A stretch of DNA of 7,077 nucleotides from contig JAGYMJ010000490.1 of assembly GCA_018400625.1 (NCBI GenBank), forward strand, positions 1-7,077, given 5' to 3'. The stretch comes from Planctomycetota bacterium. Lineage in GTDB: Bacteria > Planctomycetota > Brocadiia > SM23-32. The position numbers and the translations under genes were made by a program. This document shows, piece after piece, positions 1-6,632 of the stretch; within the stretch, counting starts at the first letter, position 1; each line of letters begins with the position of its first letter. Under the pieces are notes generated by a model. That model made no database searches, was not told the DNA's origin, and saw only the letters and a list, made by a program, of their open reading frames with translations.

Positions 1-2577
1 CGGGTGGCGCCCGGCCGCAACGCGGGCCTTGGCCTCGCGGCGTGGCGCACCATCGACGGAAAAGAGGTCGCACCGCGCGGCTCCGTCGAACTCGAAGTGC
101 TGCTCAAAGGCGTGTTCGAAAAACGCCGGTTCCTCGACCTGGTGCTGAATTTTGTCGTCTTTGACGACGACGGTGCTATGATTGAGAAGAAAGCGGCCGC
201 CTACCACCAGTACCACGCTGTGAACAAAGCGGTTGAATGCGCGTTGTCGGCCTGCGGGATCGAATCCGATCCGGAATTGCTTTACGGCCGGTCTCCCGAG
301 CAGGATGAGTTCAACCTTAATAAAGCTGCAGAGAATGGATCGACGTATGAACTGCCCTCCGATCATTTCGGCGGCCAGAGAATCGGAGTGATCTGGCATA
401 CGCAGGGCAGCGGCAAAAGCCTCTTGATGACATTCTTTGCCGGAAAGATCATTCAGCAGCCGGCCATGGAAAACCCCACGCTGGTGGTGATTACGGACAG
501 GAACGACCTGGACGAACAGCTTTTCGGCACGTTCTCCTCCTGCCGCGACCTGCTGCGTCAGACGCCCGTGCAGGCGGCCGGGCGTGAGCATCTGAAAGCG
601 TTGCTCCAGGTGCCGGCCGGCGGTGTGATTTTTACGACTATTCAGAAATTCTTCCCCGATGAAAAAGGTGGACAGTATCCCGAGCTGTCTCCACGCCGAA
701 ATATTGTTGTGATTGCCGATGAGGCGCACCGCAGCCAGTACGACTTCATCGATGGATTCGCGCGCCACATGCACGATGCGTTGCCGAATGCTTCCTTCAT
801 AGGGTTTACGGGTACGCCCATCGAACGCGACGACCGTAGCACGCCGGCGGTCTTCGGCGACTACATCGATAAATACGACATCCTGCGTTCCGTGGAGGAT
901 GAGTTTACGGTGCCGATCTATTACGAAGGCCGGCTGGCGAAGATCGATCTGCGGGAAGAAGAAAAGCCGAGGATCGATTCCGAGTTCGAAGAGATTACCG
1001 AGGGCGAGGAGGAGACGAGCAAACAGAAGCTGCGTACCAAGTGGGCCGCGCTGGAAGCGATGGTCGGTGCGGACAAGCGCCTCACACTTGTTGCCGGGGA
1101 TTTGGTGAACCATTTTGAAGGCCGGTTGGAGGCGATGAACGGCAAGGCGATGATTGTCTGCATGAGCCGCCGAATCTGTGTTGAGATGTATAACGCCATT
1201 ATAAAGCTCAGGCCGGAATGGCACAGTGAAGACGACGATAAGGGCGCGGTGAAGATTGTTATGTCCGGGTCGGCTTCCGACCACGCGGAGTGGCAGCCGC
1301 ACATACGCAGCAAGGCACGGCGCGAGGCGTTGGCGAAAAGGTTCAAGGACCCCGAAGATCCGATGAAACTGGTGATCGTGCGGGACATGTGGCTGACCGG
1401 TTTTGACTGCCCGCCTTTGCACACGATGTATGTTGACAAACCGATGCGGGGGCACGGGCTGATGCAGGCGATCGCAAGGGTCAATCGCGTGTTCAGGGAC
1501 AAGCCGGGCGGACTGGTGGTGGATTATATCGGGTTTGCCGAGCAGCTCAAACGCGCTTTAGCGGATTACACGGAAGCCGGCGGACGCGGGAAGGCGGCGA
1601 TCGACCAGGGCGAAGCCGCCGCGATCATGCTGGAGAAATACGAAGTGGTCGCCTCGATGTACCATGGGTTTGATTATGCACTGTATATACAGGCCGAACC
1701 GGCGGAGCGTATCTCCGGCGTTGCCGCAGCGATGGAGCACGTACTCCAGGTCGATGGCCGCAAGAAACGCTATATGAAAGAAGTATCGGCATTGTCAAAG
1801 GCCTTTGCACTGGCCGTGCCGCATGAGGACGCTATAAAGATTCGTGATGAAGTCGGGTTCTTCCAGGAGGTCAGGTCAGGGCTGGCAAAATCAACGGTGG
1901 ACAGCGACGACAGGACTCCCGAGGAGATGGACACGGCGGTACGTCAGCTCGTTTCACGGGCGGTTGCGTCGGATGACGTGGTCGACATCTTCAAAGCGGC
2001 GGGGCTGAAGAAACCGGATATTTCGATACTTTCGGATGATTTTCTTGAGGAGGTGCGCGAACTCCCGCACCGGAACCTTGCGGTGGAGCTGCTTCGGAAG
2101 CTGCTCAGCGATGAGATCAAGAGCAGCACGCGGAAGAATGTCGTTCAGGCGCGTTCTTTTGCGGAGATGTTGGAGAAGGCGGTGCGCAAATACCAGAACA
2201 GGGCGATCGAGGCGGCGCAGGTTATCGAGGAGCTGATCGAGCTGGCCAAAGAGATGCGCGAGGCCCAAAGCCGGGGCGAGGACCTCGGCATGAGCGATGA
2301 TGAGGTGGCCTTTTATGATGCGCTGGAAGTCAACGACAGCGCGGTGAAGGTGCTGGGGGATGATACGCTGAAGGGCATAGCGCGGGAGCTTGTCGAGGCG
2401 GTGCGCCGGAGTGTAACGATCGACTGGACGGTCCGTGAGAACGCCCGCGCCCAGATTCGGGTCATAGTGAAGCGCATTCTCCGCAAGTACGGCTACCCGC
2501 CGGACAAACAGGAAAAAGCGACCCAGACCGTGCTGGAACAGGCAGAAGTGCTGTGCAAGGAATGGATGGCGGCTTGA
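1..2577 (+). CDS. hsdR: Type I restriction endonuclease subunit R (HsdR), 5'-truncated by window edge
   Basis: HsdR is the ATP-driven DNA translocase and nuclease subunit of a type I restriction-modification complex (R2M2S). The frame is open from base 1 and continues off the left edge; the GTG at 4 is not a credible start, because family members run to about 1,000 residues or more and the N-terminal PD-(D/E)xK nuclease domain is absent here. Numbering from that GTG, the SF2 helicase motifs are all present: HTQGSGKS Walker A at 132-139 (K138), DEAH at 239-242, GFTGTP at 267-272, LTGFDCP at 464-470 and the QAIARVNR motif VI at 488-495. Residues from about 560 to 857 match the helical C-terminal domain of EcoR124I/HindI-like HsdR (DUF3387, T1RH-like C), which contacts the methylase core. 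The motor therefore looks intact. The gene is markedly GC-rich compared with everything downstream. hsdM and hsdS are not in the window and would lie upstream. Confidence 0.95.
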   Translation, partial: RVAPGRNAGLGLAAWRTIDGKEVAPRGSVELEVLLKGVFEKRRFLDLVLNFVVFDDDGAMIEKKAAAYHQYHAVNKAVECALSACGIESDPELLYGRSPEQDEFNLNKAAENGSTYELPSDHFGGQRIGVIWHTQGSGKSLLMTFFAGKIIQQPAMENPTLVVITDRNDLDEQLFGTFSSCRDLLRQTPVQAAGREHLKALLQVPAGGVIFTTIQKFFPDEKGGQYPELSPRRNIVVIADEAHRSQYDFIDGFARHMHDALPNASFIGFTGTPIERDDRSTPAVFGDYIDKYDILRSVEDEFTVPIYYEGRLAKIDLREEEKPRIDSEFEEITEGEEETSKQKLRTKWAALEAMVGADKRLTLVAGDLVNHFEGRLEAMNGKAMIVCMSRRICVEMYNAIIKLRPEWHSEDDDKGAVKIVMSGSASDHAEWQPHIRSKARREALAKRFKDPEDPMKLVIVRDMWLTGFDCPPLHTMYVDKPMRGHGLMQAIARVNRVFRDKPGGLVVDYIGFAEQLKRALADYTEAGGRGKAAIDQGEAAAIMLEKYEVVASMYHGFDYALYIQAEPAERISGVAAAMEHVLQVDGRKKRYMKEVSALSKAFALAVPHEDAIKIRDEVGFFQEVRSGLAKSTVDSDDRTPEEMDTAVRQLVSRAVASDDVVDIFKAAGLKKPDISILSDDFLEEVRELPHRNLAVELLRKLLSDEIKSSTRKNVVQARSFAEMLEKAVRKYQNRAIEAAQVIEELIELAKEMREAQSRGEDLGMSDDEVAFYDALEVNDSAVKVLGDDTLKGIARELVEAVRRSVTIDWTVRENARAQIRVIVKRILRKYGYPPDKQEKATQTVLEQAEVLCKEWMAA

Positions 2578-2720
2578 AAGATTTTGGAAAGAGGGTTTTA
2601 CCATGAGTAGATTGAGCACATATGATAGCACAAAGAATCAGCTGCCCGGGCTTCTGGCAGCAATAAAAGATGGTGAAATTCAGTTGCCTGAATTTCAACG
2701 CGATTGGGTTAGAAAACGGG

Positions 2721-2741
2721 CCGGGGGCAGCCCTCGACAAG
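2721..2741 (+). repeat. Left terminal inverted repeat of MITE-like element
   Basis: The sequence begins CCGGGGGCAGCCCTCG and ends ACAAG. Its reverse complement occurs at 2874-2894 with two differences, A/T at the ninth base and C/T at the seventeenth. The GGGCAGCCC heart is itself nearly self-complementary. Confidence 0.8.
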
Positions 2742-2772
2742 TTGTTGTTTATCATTGTTATAAGGTTTTTGG

Positions 2773-2842
2773 GGCTCTGCAATACCCGTTAGAGCCGATT
2801 TTTGAGGGTGAAAATCGCTTCCAAGGGGTGTTACAATACCCT
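2773..2842. other. Three consecutive hairpins in the element core
   Basis: Hairpin 1 pairs GGCTCT (2773-2778) with AGAGCC (2791-2796). Hairpin 2 pairs CGATTTT (2796-2802) with AAAATCG (2811-2817) around an 8-nt loop. Hairpin 3 pairs GGGTGTT (2826-2832) with AATACCC (2835-2841), imperfectly and with a very tight loop. Hairpins 1 and 3 also share a diverged direct repeat: GGGG, eight variable-to-conserved bases, then CAATACCC at 2780-2787 and 2834-2841. Hairpins 1 and 2 share base 2796, so they abut or exclude each other. Confidence 0.55.
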
Positions 2843-2873
2843 AAAGAGAAGGTAAAAAATTGTAATGCATAAC

Positions 2874-2894
2874 CTTATCGAGGGCAGCCCCCGG
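2874..2894 (-). repeat. Right terminal inverted repeat of MITE-like element
   Basis: Read on the minus strand it begins CCGGGGGCTGCCCTCG and ends ATAAG, the partner of the repeat at 2721-2741 (19/21 identical). Confidence 0.8.
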
Positions 2895-2908
2895 AGACAA
2901 CTTCTGAT

Positions 2909-3355
2909 TTGAAAAATAGTTTTGAAGAATATTCGCAAGGAAGGCTACAAGATACAATCAATGAATTCCGTTCTGAACTGCCAGAAATAGAAAGGCTTTT
3001 AAGTAATATGAAACCAAGTAGAAAGGAAAGAACCGCGAAGGAAGGATATGTTTATAAAACAGATGAACTTTTAGGTAAAATAAAAAATATTTCCCAAATG
3101 GGGGATTTTCGTTTTAGTAATGGTCGTGAAGCATCAAAAAAAGACTTAGCCGCATTTATGTATAAAATCAATTTTCTGACTGCTAGAAAAGAAACAGGAG
3201 AACGTATAGAAAGAAAATATTTTGAAGAAAATCGATATTTATCAAGAGGATTCGCAGATTTTGGGTTTGATTGGGAGATTCACCCTGCATATAGGTGGGC
3301 ATTGCAACCAGATGATTTTGGGGATATTTATCGTTCTTTAAAGTTAAATGAATAA
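2909..3355 (+). CDS. C-terminal remnant, probable P-loop ATPase winged-helix end; function unknown
   Basis: This 148-residue frame starts at a TTG with no convincing ribosome binding site and is open upstream to 2873, inside the MITE-like element. I therefore read it as the 3' end of a gene whose 5' part is gone, not as a complete small gene. It is AT-rich and lysine/glutamate-rich, unlike hsdR. Visible features are a YSQGRLQDTINEFRSELPEI segment near the start, a KKDLAAFMYKINFL segment in the middle and a WEIHPAYRWAL motif near the end. Defence-associated P-loop ATPases often end in a winged-helix domain with a similar IHPxFxxAL stretch, so that is my best guess. It does not look like a DUF262 C-terminus, although it lies in the same frame as the DUF262 remnant. 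It stops 3 nt before the first copy of the ~105-bp repeat. Confidence 0.45.
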   Translation: MKNSFEEYSQGRLQDTINEFRSELPEIERLLSNMKPSRKERTAKEGYVYKTDELLGKIKNISQMGDFRFSNGREASKKDLAAFMYKINFLTARKETGERIERKYFEENRYLSRGFADFGFDWEIHPAYRWALQPDDFGDIYRSLKLNE

Positions 3356-3357
3356 GC

Positions 3358-3466
3358 CATTGGGGTGGACCGAAGTAACTTTTGAATTGCATGCCTATAA
3401 GGCATAAAGCGTTTCTGTATAACGCATAAAGACGTTTTTTCGGGGTTGTGATGAAGCTTCTAAGGA
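3358..3466 (+). repeat. Diverged ~105-bp direct repeat, copy A
   Basis: This copy begins CATTGGGGTGGACCGAAGTA and matches copy B at 5794-5902 along its length with small indels. The best shared blocks are CCGAAGTAAC, TTTTGAA, GTATAACGC and GACGT. It contains a perfect hairpin, ATGCCT (3391-3396) with AGGCAT (3400-3405), and a second one, GCGTT (3409-3413) with AACGC (3421-3425). It starts 3 nt after a stop codon. The 3356-3592 gap holds this repeat, then AT-rich sequence with a perfect -10 box just before the ATPase gene, and no gene I can support on the plus strand. Confidence 0.7.
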
Positions 3467-3565
3467 TTTTGTTAATGTTTTGTGTTTTGGCAGAAATGCT
3501 TAATTTACTGTCGTTTATCTGCTTTGCTATTTCCAGGGTATCAAAATCGTGGAATTCTGATAGCA

Positions 3566-3571
3566 TATAAT
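3566..3571 (+). promoter_or_regulatory. Candidate -10 box for the ATPase gene
   Basis: A perfect TATAAT lies 21 nt before the ATG at 3593, which would give a 5' leader of about 15 nt. No good -35 box is present at 16-18 bp spacing (the bases there are A-rich), so expression may be weak or need an activator. The only ribosome-binding match is a poor AGGG at about 3581-3584. Confidence 0.4.
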
Positions 3572-3592
3572 ACTCTGAACAGGGAATAAATT

Positions 3593-5767
3593 ATGGAATT
3601 GACATTCAAGAAAATTGTCCGACATAATATTTTTAATGCTAATTTTTTGAATATTTCTCCTCATAACAAATTGACGTTTCCTGAGAGTGGGATCGTAATT
3701 ATCTACGGTCCAAACGGCATAGGCAAATCTTCATTGGCAAGAGTGTTATCAAAAGAAGATAACACCGAGTACATACTCGAATATGAAGGTAAAGAATATA
3801 CCTCAGCAGACGATGTGTCATTTTTCCATATTATCGATGACCAAAATGGCCGGAATATTATTCAGGGGTCGGCAAAGGATTTTATTCTTGGTGATAACAT
3901 CAGAAGGGAATTCGAATTAAAGGAGGCTATTGAAGAAGCTTTTTGTTATGTATTTGAAGATGTGCTTATAAGTACTCTTAAGAAAGACTTTGGTATTAGC
4001 AAAAAGAAGTCAACTCTGACGTCATGGCTAAAAAACGAAAGAATACGTCGATATGTTTCAGATTTAGCTAATCAACGATCAAAAGGCAATGACATCGATC
4101 ATGATGAGTTTATAGATTTCATTCAAAAACTTTCAGTCCACACCATACCTGAGCATGATGAGGAAAAACTTCGATTTCTTGTTGATGACGTCAAAAGTGC
4201 CGATTCTGTTATCACACAATTACGCGCAGCTATGAAAGAGAATGTGAGTATTGACCCAACCATGACAAAGGTGGTGGAGCACGAGGACGCAATTGCTATA
4301 CTTAGTAAATATTACTACTTAAGTGATTGCGTTGTATGCGACAACAATATGGATCGAGATTCGCTTCTCAAAGTGAAGCAACAAAAAATTAAATCCTTCA
4401 TGAATAAATTGGATAAAAATACTAAAGACATGCTTCAAAGAATACAGAAAAGGTTAGACAGTAAGGATCCCTTTCAAATCAAAAAAGCAATCTTTGATAT
4501 GGCTATAAACAATGATACAAGCCTTTTTGAAAAATTATTAGAAGAGATCGAATACTACATTTGCATTGTTGACAAAAAAATTAGTAATCTTTTTGCGAAA
4601 TCCTTGGACGGATCATCCTTAGTCGAACACCAACAAGAGTTGGATTCCATCGTATCTGAAAAGCCAGAACTTACCGATGAGGATGTCTTATTTATTGAGA
4701 AATTCGTTAATAATAGTATCGACAAAGAAATTGAGCTAATTCGTGATGATGAGGGGAACCTACAGCTCCTTCTTGACAAAAAGCCGTTTCTAAACAAAGA
4801 CAGGCAAGATCTTCACTTGAGCAACGGAGAACAGAACTTCATTTCGATTGCATTTGAACTTCTTAAGGCACAGAAGGTAGACGCAGAGTTCATTGTTTTA
4901 GATGATCCAATTTCTAGTTTCGATTCAATTTACAAGAACAAAATTGTATACGCCATTGCAAAGTTTCTTGTTTCAAAGAAACAAATTCTTCTAACTCACA
5001 GTACTGATCTTGTAAAACTTTTAGAGCATCAGAAATCCTCATCTTTCAATCTCTACATTCTCAACAACTCTTCGGAAGGAAAAAATGGATTCATCCAAGT
5101 GTTTAGTAAAGAACAGAAATTATTACTTTATTTGCATAAACTTGTTGATTTTTTTCGAGTAGATGTGTTGGACTCTGTTCAAAATGAGAGACTGCTGCTA
5201 ATAGCGCTTGTACCTTTCATGCGTAGCTTCTCCCGAATAGTAAATGAACCGGCGATAACCCGAGAATTGACCGAGATTATGCATGGGTATGGAGAAGCAT
5301 CAGTTAACTTGACAAAGGTCTACAATAAGTTGTTCGGATCAAAGCGTATTACCAAAACGCACTCAGTTTCTGTATCGGATATTCTTCAGTGTAATGTGGA
5401 ACCTAAAGGTATAATTATACTTAATCCCGATGAATATCCCCTATTAAACCGGGCCTTGATACATATTCTAAATTATTTGTGGTTAAGGCTGTATGTGGAA
5501 AAAACTCTTGTTCAAAAATATAAAATTAATACAAATAAATACGACCAACTTTCTCGAATCATAATTAAGGCATTTTCCAATAAAAATGTGGAGACCATCA
5601 AAAAACGAGTTTTTCTCTTGTCTCGCAAAACTTTACTAAATGAATTTAATCATTTTGAGCAAGATTTAAACATATTTCAGCCAGCTATTGACATCTCAGA
5701 TACAGCGCTTCAAAAGGAACGAGATGATATAATGGGATTTATGACCAGTCTGACTACATCTAAATAA
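3593..5767 (+). CDS. AAA/ABC-type ATPase with zinc-hook candidate, RloC/PrrC-like
   Basis: This 724-residue SMC/ABC-class ATPase appears intact. Walker A GPNGIGKS is at 39-46 (K45), close to the N-terminus. The ABC signature LSNGEQN is at 409-415, Walker B FIVLDDP has its acidic pair at 437-438, the D-loop SSFDS is at 441-445 and the switch His (LLTHS) is H469. The long helical insert between the two ATPase halves carries a CVVC at 246-249 flanked by charged helices, as in a zinc hook. After the ATPase head come about 250 residues with LRLYVEK (R632, E636) and LNEFNHF (H687). This R-x3-E...H order matches the catalytic triad of the anticodon nuclease PrrC (Arg320, Glu324, His356). PrrC and the longer, zinc-hook-bearing RloC are both linked to type I restriction loci, as this gene is. 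An ATPase of this class is seen directly; tRNA cleavage is inference. Alternatives are another AAA_13-type or PtuA-like defence ATPase. The gene is AT-rich and framed by two copies of the same repeat. Confidence 0.85.
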   Translation: MELTFKKIVRHNIFNANFLNISPHNKLTFPESGIVIIYGPNGIGKSSLARVLSKEDNTEYILEYEGKEYTSADDVSFFHIIDDQNGRNIIQGSAKDFILGDNIRREFELKEAIEEAFCYVFEDVLISTLKKDFGISKKKSTLTSWLKNERIRRYVSDLANQRSKGNDIDHDEFIDFIQKLSVHTIPEHDEEKLRFLVDDVKSADSVITQLRAAMKENVSIDPTMTKVVEHEDAIAILSKYYYLSDCVVCDNNMDRDSLLKVKQQKIKSFMNKLDKNTKDMLQRIQKRLDSKDPFQIKKAIFDMAINNDTSLFEKLLEEIEYYICIVDKKISNLFAKSLDGSSLVEHQQELDSIVSEKPELTDEDVLFIEKFVNNSIDKEIELIRDDEGNLQLLLDKKPFLNKDRQDLHLSNGEQNFISIAFELLKAQKVDAEFIVLDDPISSFDSIYKNKIVYAIAKFLVSKKQILLTHSTDLVKLLEHQKSSSFNLYILNNSSEGKNGFIQVFSKEQKLLLYLHKLVDFFRVDVLDSVQNERLLLIALVPFMRSFSRIVNEPAITRELTEIMHGYGEASVNLTKVYNKLFGSKRITKTHSVSVSDILQCNVEPKGIIILNPDEYPLLNRALIHILNYLWLRLYVEKTLVQKYKINTNKYDQLSRIIIKAFSNKNVETIKKRVFLLSRKTLLNEFNHFEQDLNIFQPAIDISDTALQKERDDIMGFMTSLTTSK

Positions 5768-5793
5768 TGAATTGAGGCGCGATGATATCATTT

Positions 5794-5902
5794 CATTGGA
5801 GTCGGGCCGAAGTAACCTTTTGAACTGAGTGCCGTTACGTAATGGAAAGTGTCAGAGTATAACGCTTAGAGACGTGTTTGGAAGGGTGAAATGAGGGTTT
5901 TA
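5794..5902 (+). repeat. Diverged ~105-bp direct repeat, copy B
   Basis: This is the second copy of the repeat at 3358-3466, in the same orientation, starting CATTGGAGTCGGGCCGAAGT 26 nt after the ATPase stop. At the place of the first hairpin in copy A it has CCGTT (5832-5836) pairing with AATGG (5841-5845) around ACGT: a different sequence with the same shape. The second hairpin is kept in weaker form (GTGT at 5849-5852 with ACGC at 5862-5865, one G·U pair). The rest of the 5768-5965 gap shows nothing I can identify. Confidence 0.7.
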
Positions 5903-5965
5903 AAACAGACGGAAAAGGTTGGCGTTCATCGAAAAGCTATATCAGGAAAGCAAAATGAGCTGTCT

Positions 5966-6181
5966 TTATGATGTCGTGACTTCTTCTCTGTCAAATTGTT
6001 GGTAAGAGATGTCCGGCAGGTGAGCGACCGTCCTGGCATGTTCGATGGTCATGCTGACAATATTGTTCCTTGAATCCATGTCTATATAAATGTTTTCCGA
6101 CAGCTCACGGGTCTCCGCTATTTCAGCGTCCGAAAATTCTACCAGCGCTGTATCCGTATCTGAAAAATATTTTATGTTCAT
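5966..6181 (-). CDS. DUF2283 domain-containing small protein
   Basis: This 71-residue protein has the typical DUF2283 layout: an N-terminal MNIKYFSDTDTALVEFSDAE strand region, the ETRELSENIYIDMD centre, then the IVSMTIEHAR strand-helix. DUF2283 proteins are small and often encoded next to DUF4258 proteins or other short toxin-like ORFs, so an antitoxin role has been suggested, but no biochemical activity is established. The start is firm: GAGGAG on the minus strand (plus-strand 6190-6195) lies 8 nt before the ATG, and a good sigma70 promoter lies just upstream. It is transcribed away from the toxin-antitoxin pair. I see no DUF4258 partner immediately upstream or downstream, so here it looks like an orphan. 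Confidence 0.85.
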   Translation of the reverse strand: MNIKYFSDTDTALVEFSDAEIAETRELSENIYIDMDSRNNIVSMTIEHARTVAHLPDISYQQFDREEVTTS

Positions 6182-6209
6182 GGCTCTTTCTCCTCGAATT
6201 GTCTGTCAT

Positions 6210-6238
6210 ATTCTAATGCCGGTAAGTAATCAGGTCAA
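6210..6238 (-). promoter_or_regulatory. Sigma70-type promoter of the DUF2283 gene
   Basis: Read on the minus strand: -35 TTGACC (plus-strand 6233-6238), exactly 17 bp, then -10 TAGAAT (plus-strand 6210-6215). Each box matches consensus at 5 of 6 bases. Transcription would start near 6203, giving a leader of about 22 nt that contains the GAGGAG ribosome binding site. Confidence 0.65.
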
Positions 6239-6254
6239 GCGTGGATTTCGGATA

Positions 6255-6266
6255 TGGCGTTCGCCA
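6255..6266. promoter_or_regulatory. Short palindrome in the divergent intergenic region
   Basis: TGGCG (6255-6259) and CGCCA (6262-6266) are separated by TT. It lies upstream of the DUF2283 promoter and of the toxin gene, a place where an operator for the ribbon-helix-helix antitoxin could sit. A longer outer match, GTGG at 6241-6244 with CCAC at 6264-6267, overlaps it. Function is unproven. Confidence 0.3.
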
Positions 6267-6312
6267 CAGTAGGGAAGGACAAATAAAATCGGTATTATGA
6301 TTGACGAGAAAT

Positions 6313-6341
6313 TTGACTTGTGCATTGATAAGGCATACAAT
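6313..6341 (+). promoter_or_regulatory. Sigma70-type promoter of the toxin-antitoxin operon
   Basis: The -35 TTGACT (6313-6318), a 17-bp spacer and the -10 TACAAT (6336-6341) match consensus at 5 of 6 bases each. Transcription would begin at about 6348, on or next to the toxin ATG, so the toxin message would be leaderless or nearly so. A second TTGAC lies at 6301-6305 but lacks a matching -10. Confidence 0.55.
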
Positions 6342-6347
6342 AATAAC

Positions 6348-6632
6348 ATGAAATTTGATTGGAACCCGGAAAAAAATAAACGGTTGAAAAAAGAAAGAGA
6401 TATTTCTTTCGAGGAAATTATCTTTCATCTGTCGCAGGGCGATTTGTGGAAGATAGCCGATCATCCGGACCAGAACAATTATCCGGGGCAGAAAATTTAT
6501 TTTGTTGCCGTTGAGGACTATATTTATATGGTTCCTTCCGTCCGGGAAAAGGATAGAATATTTCTCAAAACAATTTTTCCCAGCAGAAAGGCAACCAGGG
6601 ATTATCTGCAGGAAAAGGAGGTAGAAAAGTGA
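6348..6632 (+). CDS. BrnT-family (DUF497) toxin
   Basis: BrnT toxins are small RelE-fold ribonucleases that stop translation in the cytoplasm and are neutralised by the antitoxin encoded next to them. This 94-residue protein has the family frame: the start FDWNPEKNKRLKKERDISFEE (usual pattern F.WD..K......I.FEE), central strands KIYFVAVEDYIYMVPSV, and the closing RIFLKTIFPSRKATRDYL, equivalent to the R..IR.ISAR.AT segment that carries the basic residues of the active site. I chose the ATG at 6348 because family likeness begins there. An in-frame ATG at 6297 would add 17 unrelated residues and would lie upstream of the promoter at 6313-6341. No Shine-Dalgarno site precedes 6348. Its last codons overlap the antitoxin start. 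It is somewhat divergent from classical BrnT, so the exact subfamily is uncertain. Confidence 0.8.
   Translation: MKFDWNPEKNKRLKKERDISFEEIIFHLSQGDLWKIADHPDQNNYPGQKIYFVAVEDYIYMVPSVREKDRIFLKTIFPSRKATRDYLQEKEVEK
6616..6621 (+). promoter_or_regulatory. Strong ribosome binding site for the antitoxin, inside the toxin gene
   Basis: AGGAGG lies 7 nt before the GTG at 6629. It is within the toxin's last codons and fixes the antitoxin start. The toxin has no such site, so the antitoxin should be translated more efficiently. Confidence 0.75.

Larger units (their letters stand above)
2603..2872 (+). pseudogene. DUF262 (GmrSD/ParB-like) protein, N-terminal remnant
   Basis: DUF262 proteins have a ParB/sulfiredoxin-like nucleotide-hydrolysing domain and often travel with restriction loci; the GmrS half of the GmrSD type IV enzyme is the best-known member. 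The first ~36 residues (MSRLSTYDSTKNQLPGLL, then an IQLPEFQRDWV motif) are a clear DUF262 start, including the conserved P-x-FQR. The start is supported by an AGAGGG ribosome binding site about 7 nt upstream, and it lies 25 nt after the hsdR stop, so the two were probably one operon. Family likeness stops at about base 2711; the remaining ~50 codons up to the TAA at 2870-2872 read through the MITE-like element and are not protein-like. Normal members have several hundred residues, so the active domain is lost. If translated, it gives an 89-residue nonfunctional peptide. Confidence 0.75.
2721..2894. mobile_element. MITE-like non-autonomous element, 174 bp
   Basis: The segment is bounded by 21-bp terminal inverted repeats (2721-2741 and 2874-2894) that match at 19 of 21 positions. 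It carries no coding capacity of its own. Its core is rich in hairpins. It sits exactly where the DUF262 reading frame loses family likeness. Short size, long TIRs and no transposase fit a miniature inverted-repeat transposable element mobilised in trans. I cannot assign it to a transposase family. No target-site duplication is visible: the left flank ends AGAAAACGGG and the right flank begins AGACAACTTC. This points to loss of flanking DNA or recombination between copies after insertion. Confidence 0.72.

Noticed and set aside
921..1502. 193-residue minus-strand ORF inside hsdR
   Set aside because: It is a shadow of the GC-rich hsdR helicase frame; residues are serine/arginine-rich and no family pattern is seen.
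1954..2631. 225-residue minus-strand ORF opposite the hsdR 3' end
   Set aside because: It is a shadow frame with long leucine/histidine/arginine runs typical of antisense to a GC-rich gene, and hsdR motifs are clear on the other strand.
2773..2842. CRISPR-like or riboswitch interpretation of the hairpin cluster
   Set aside because: There are no regular repeats with spacers and no known aptamer pattern; the flanking inverted repeats explain it better as a transposable element core.
3183..3566. 127-residue minus-strand ORF
   Set aside because: It runs through the 3' part of the coding remnant on the plus strand and through repeat A, lacks a clear ribosome site and has no recognisable domain. 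Only its first part is mentioned, as a property of the repeat.
6297..6347. Longer toxin start at the upstream ATG 6297
   Set aside because: It adds 17 residues outside the family pattern, has poor ribosome-site spacing and would precede the best promoter.
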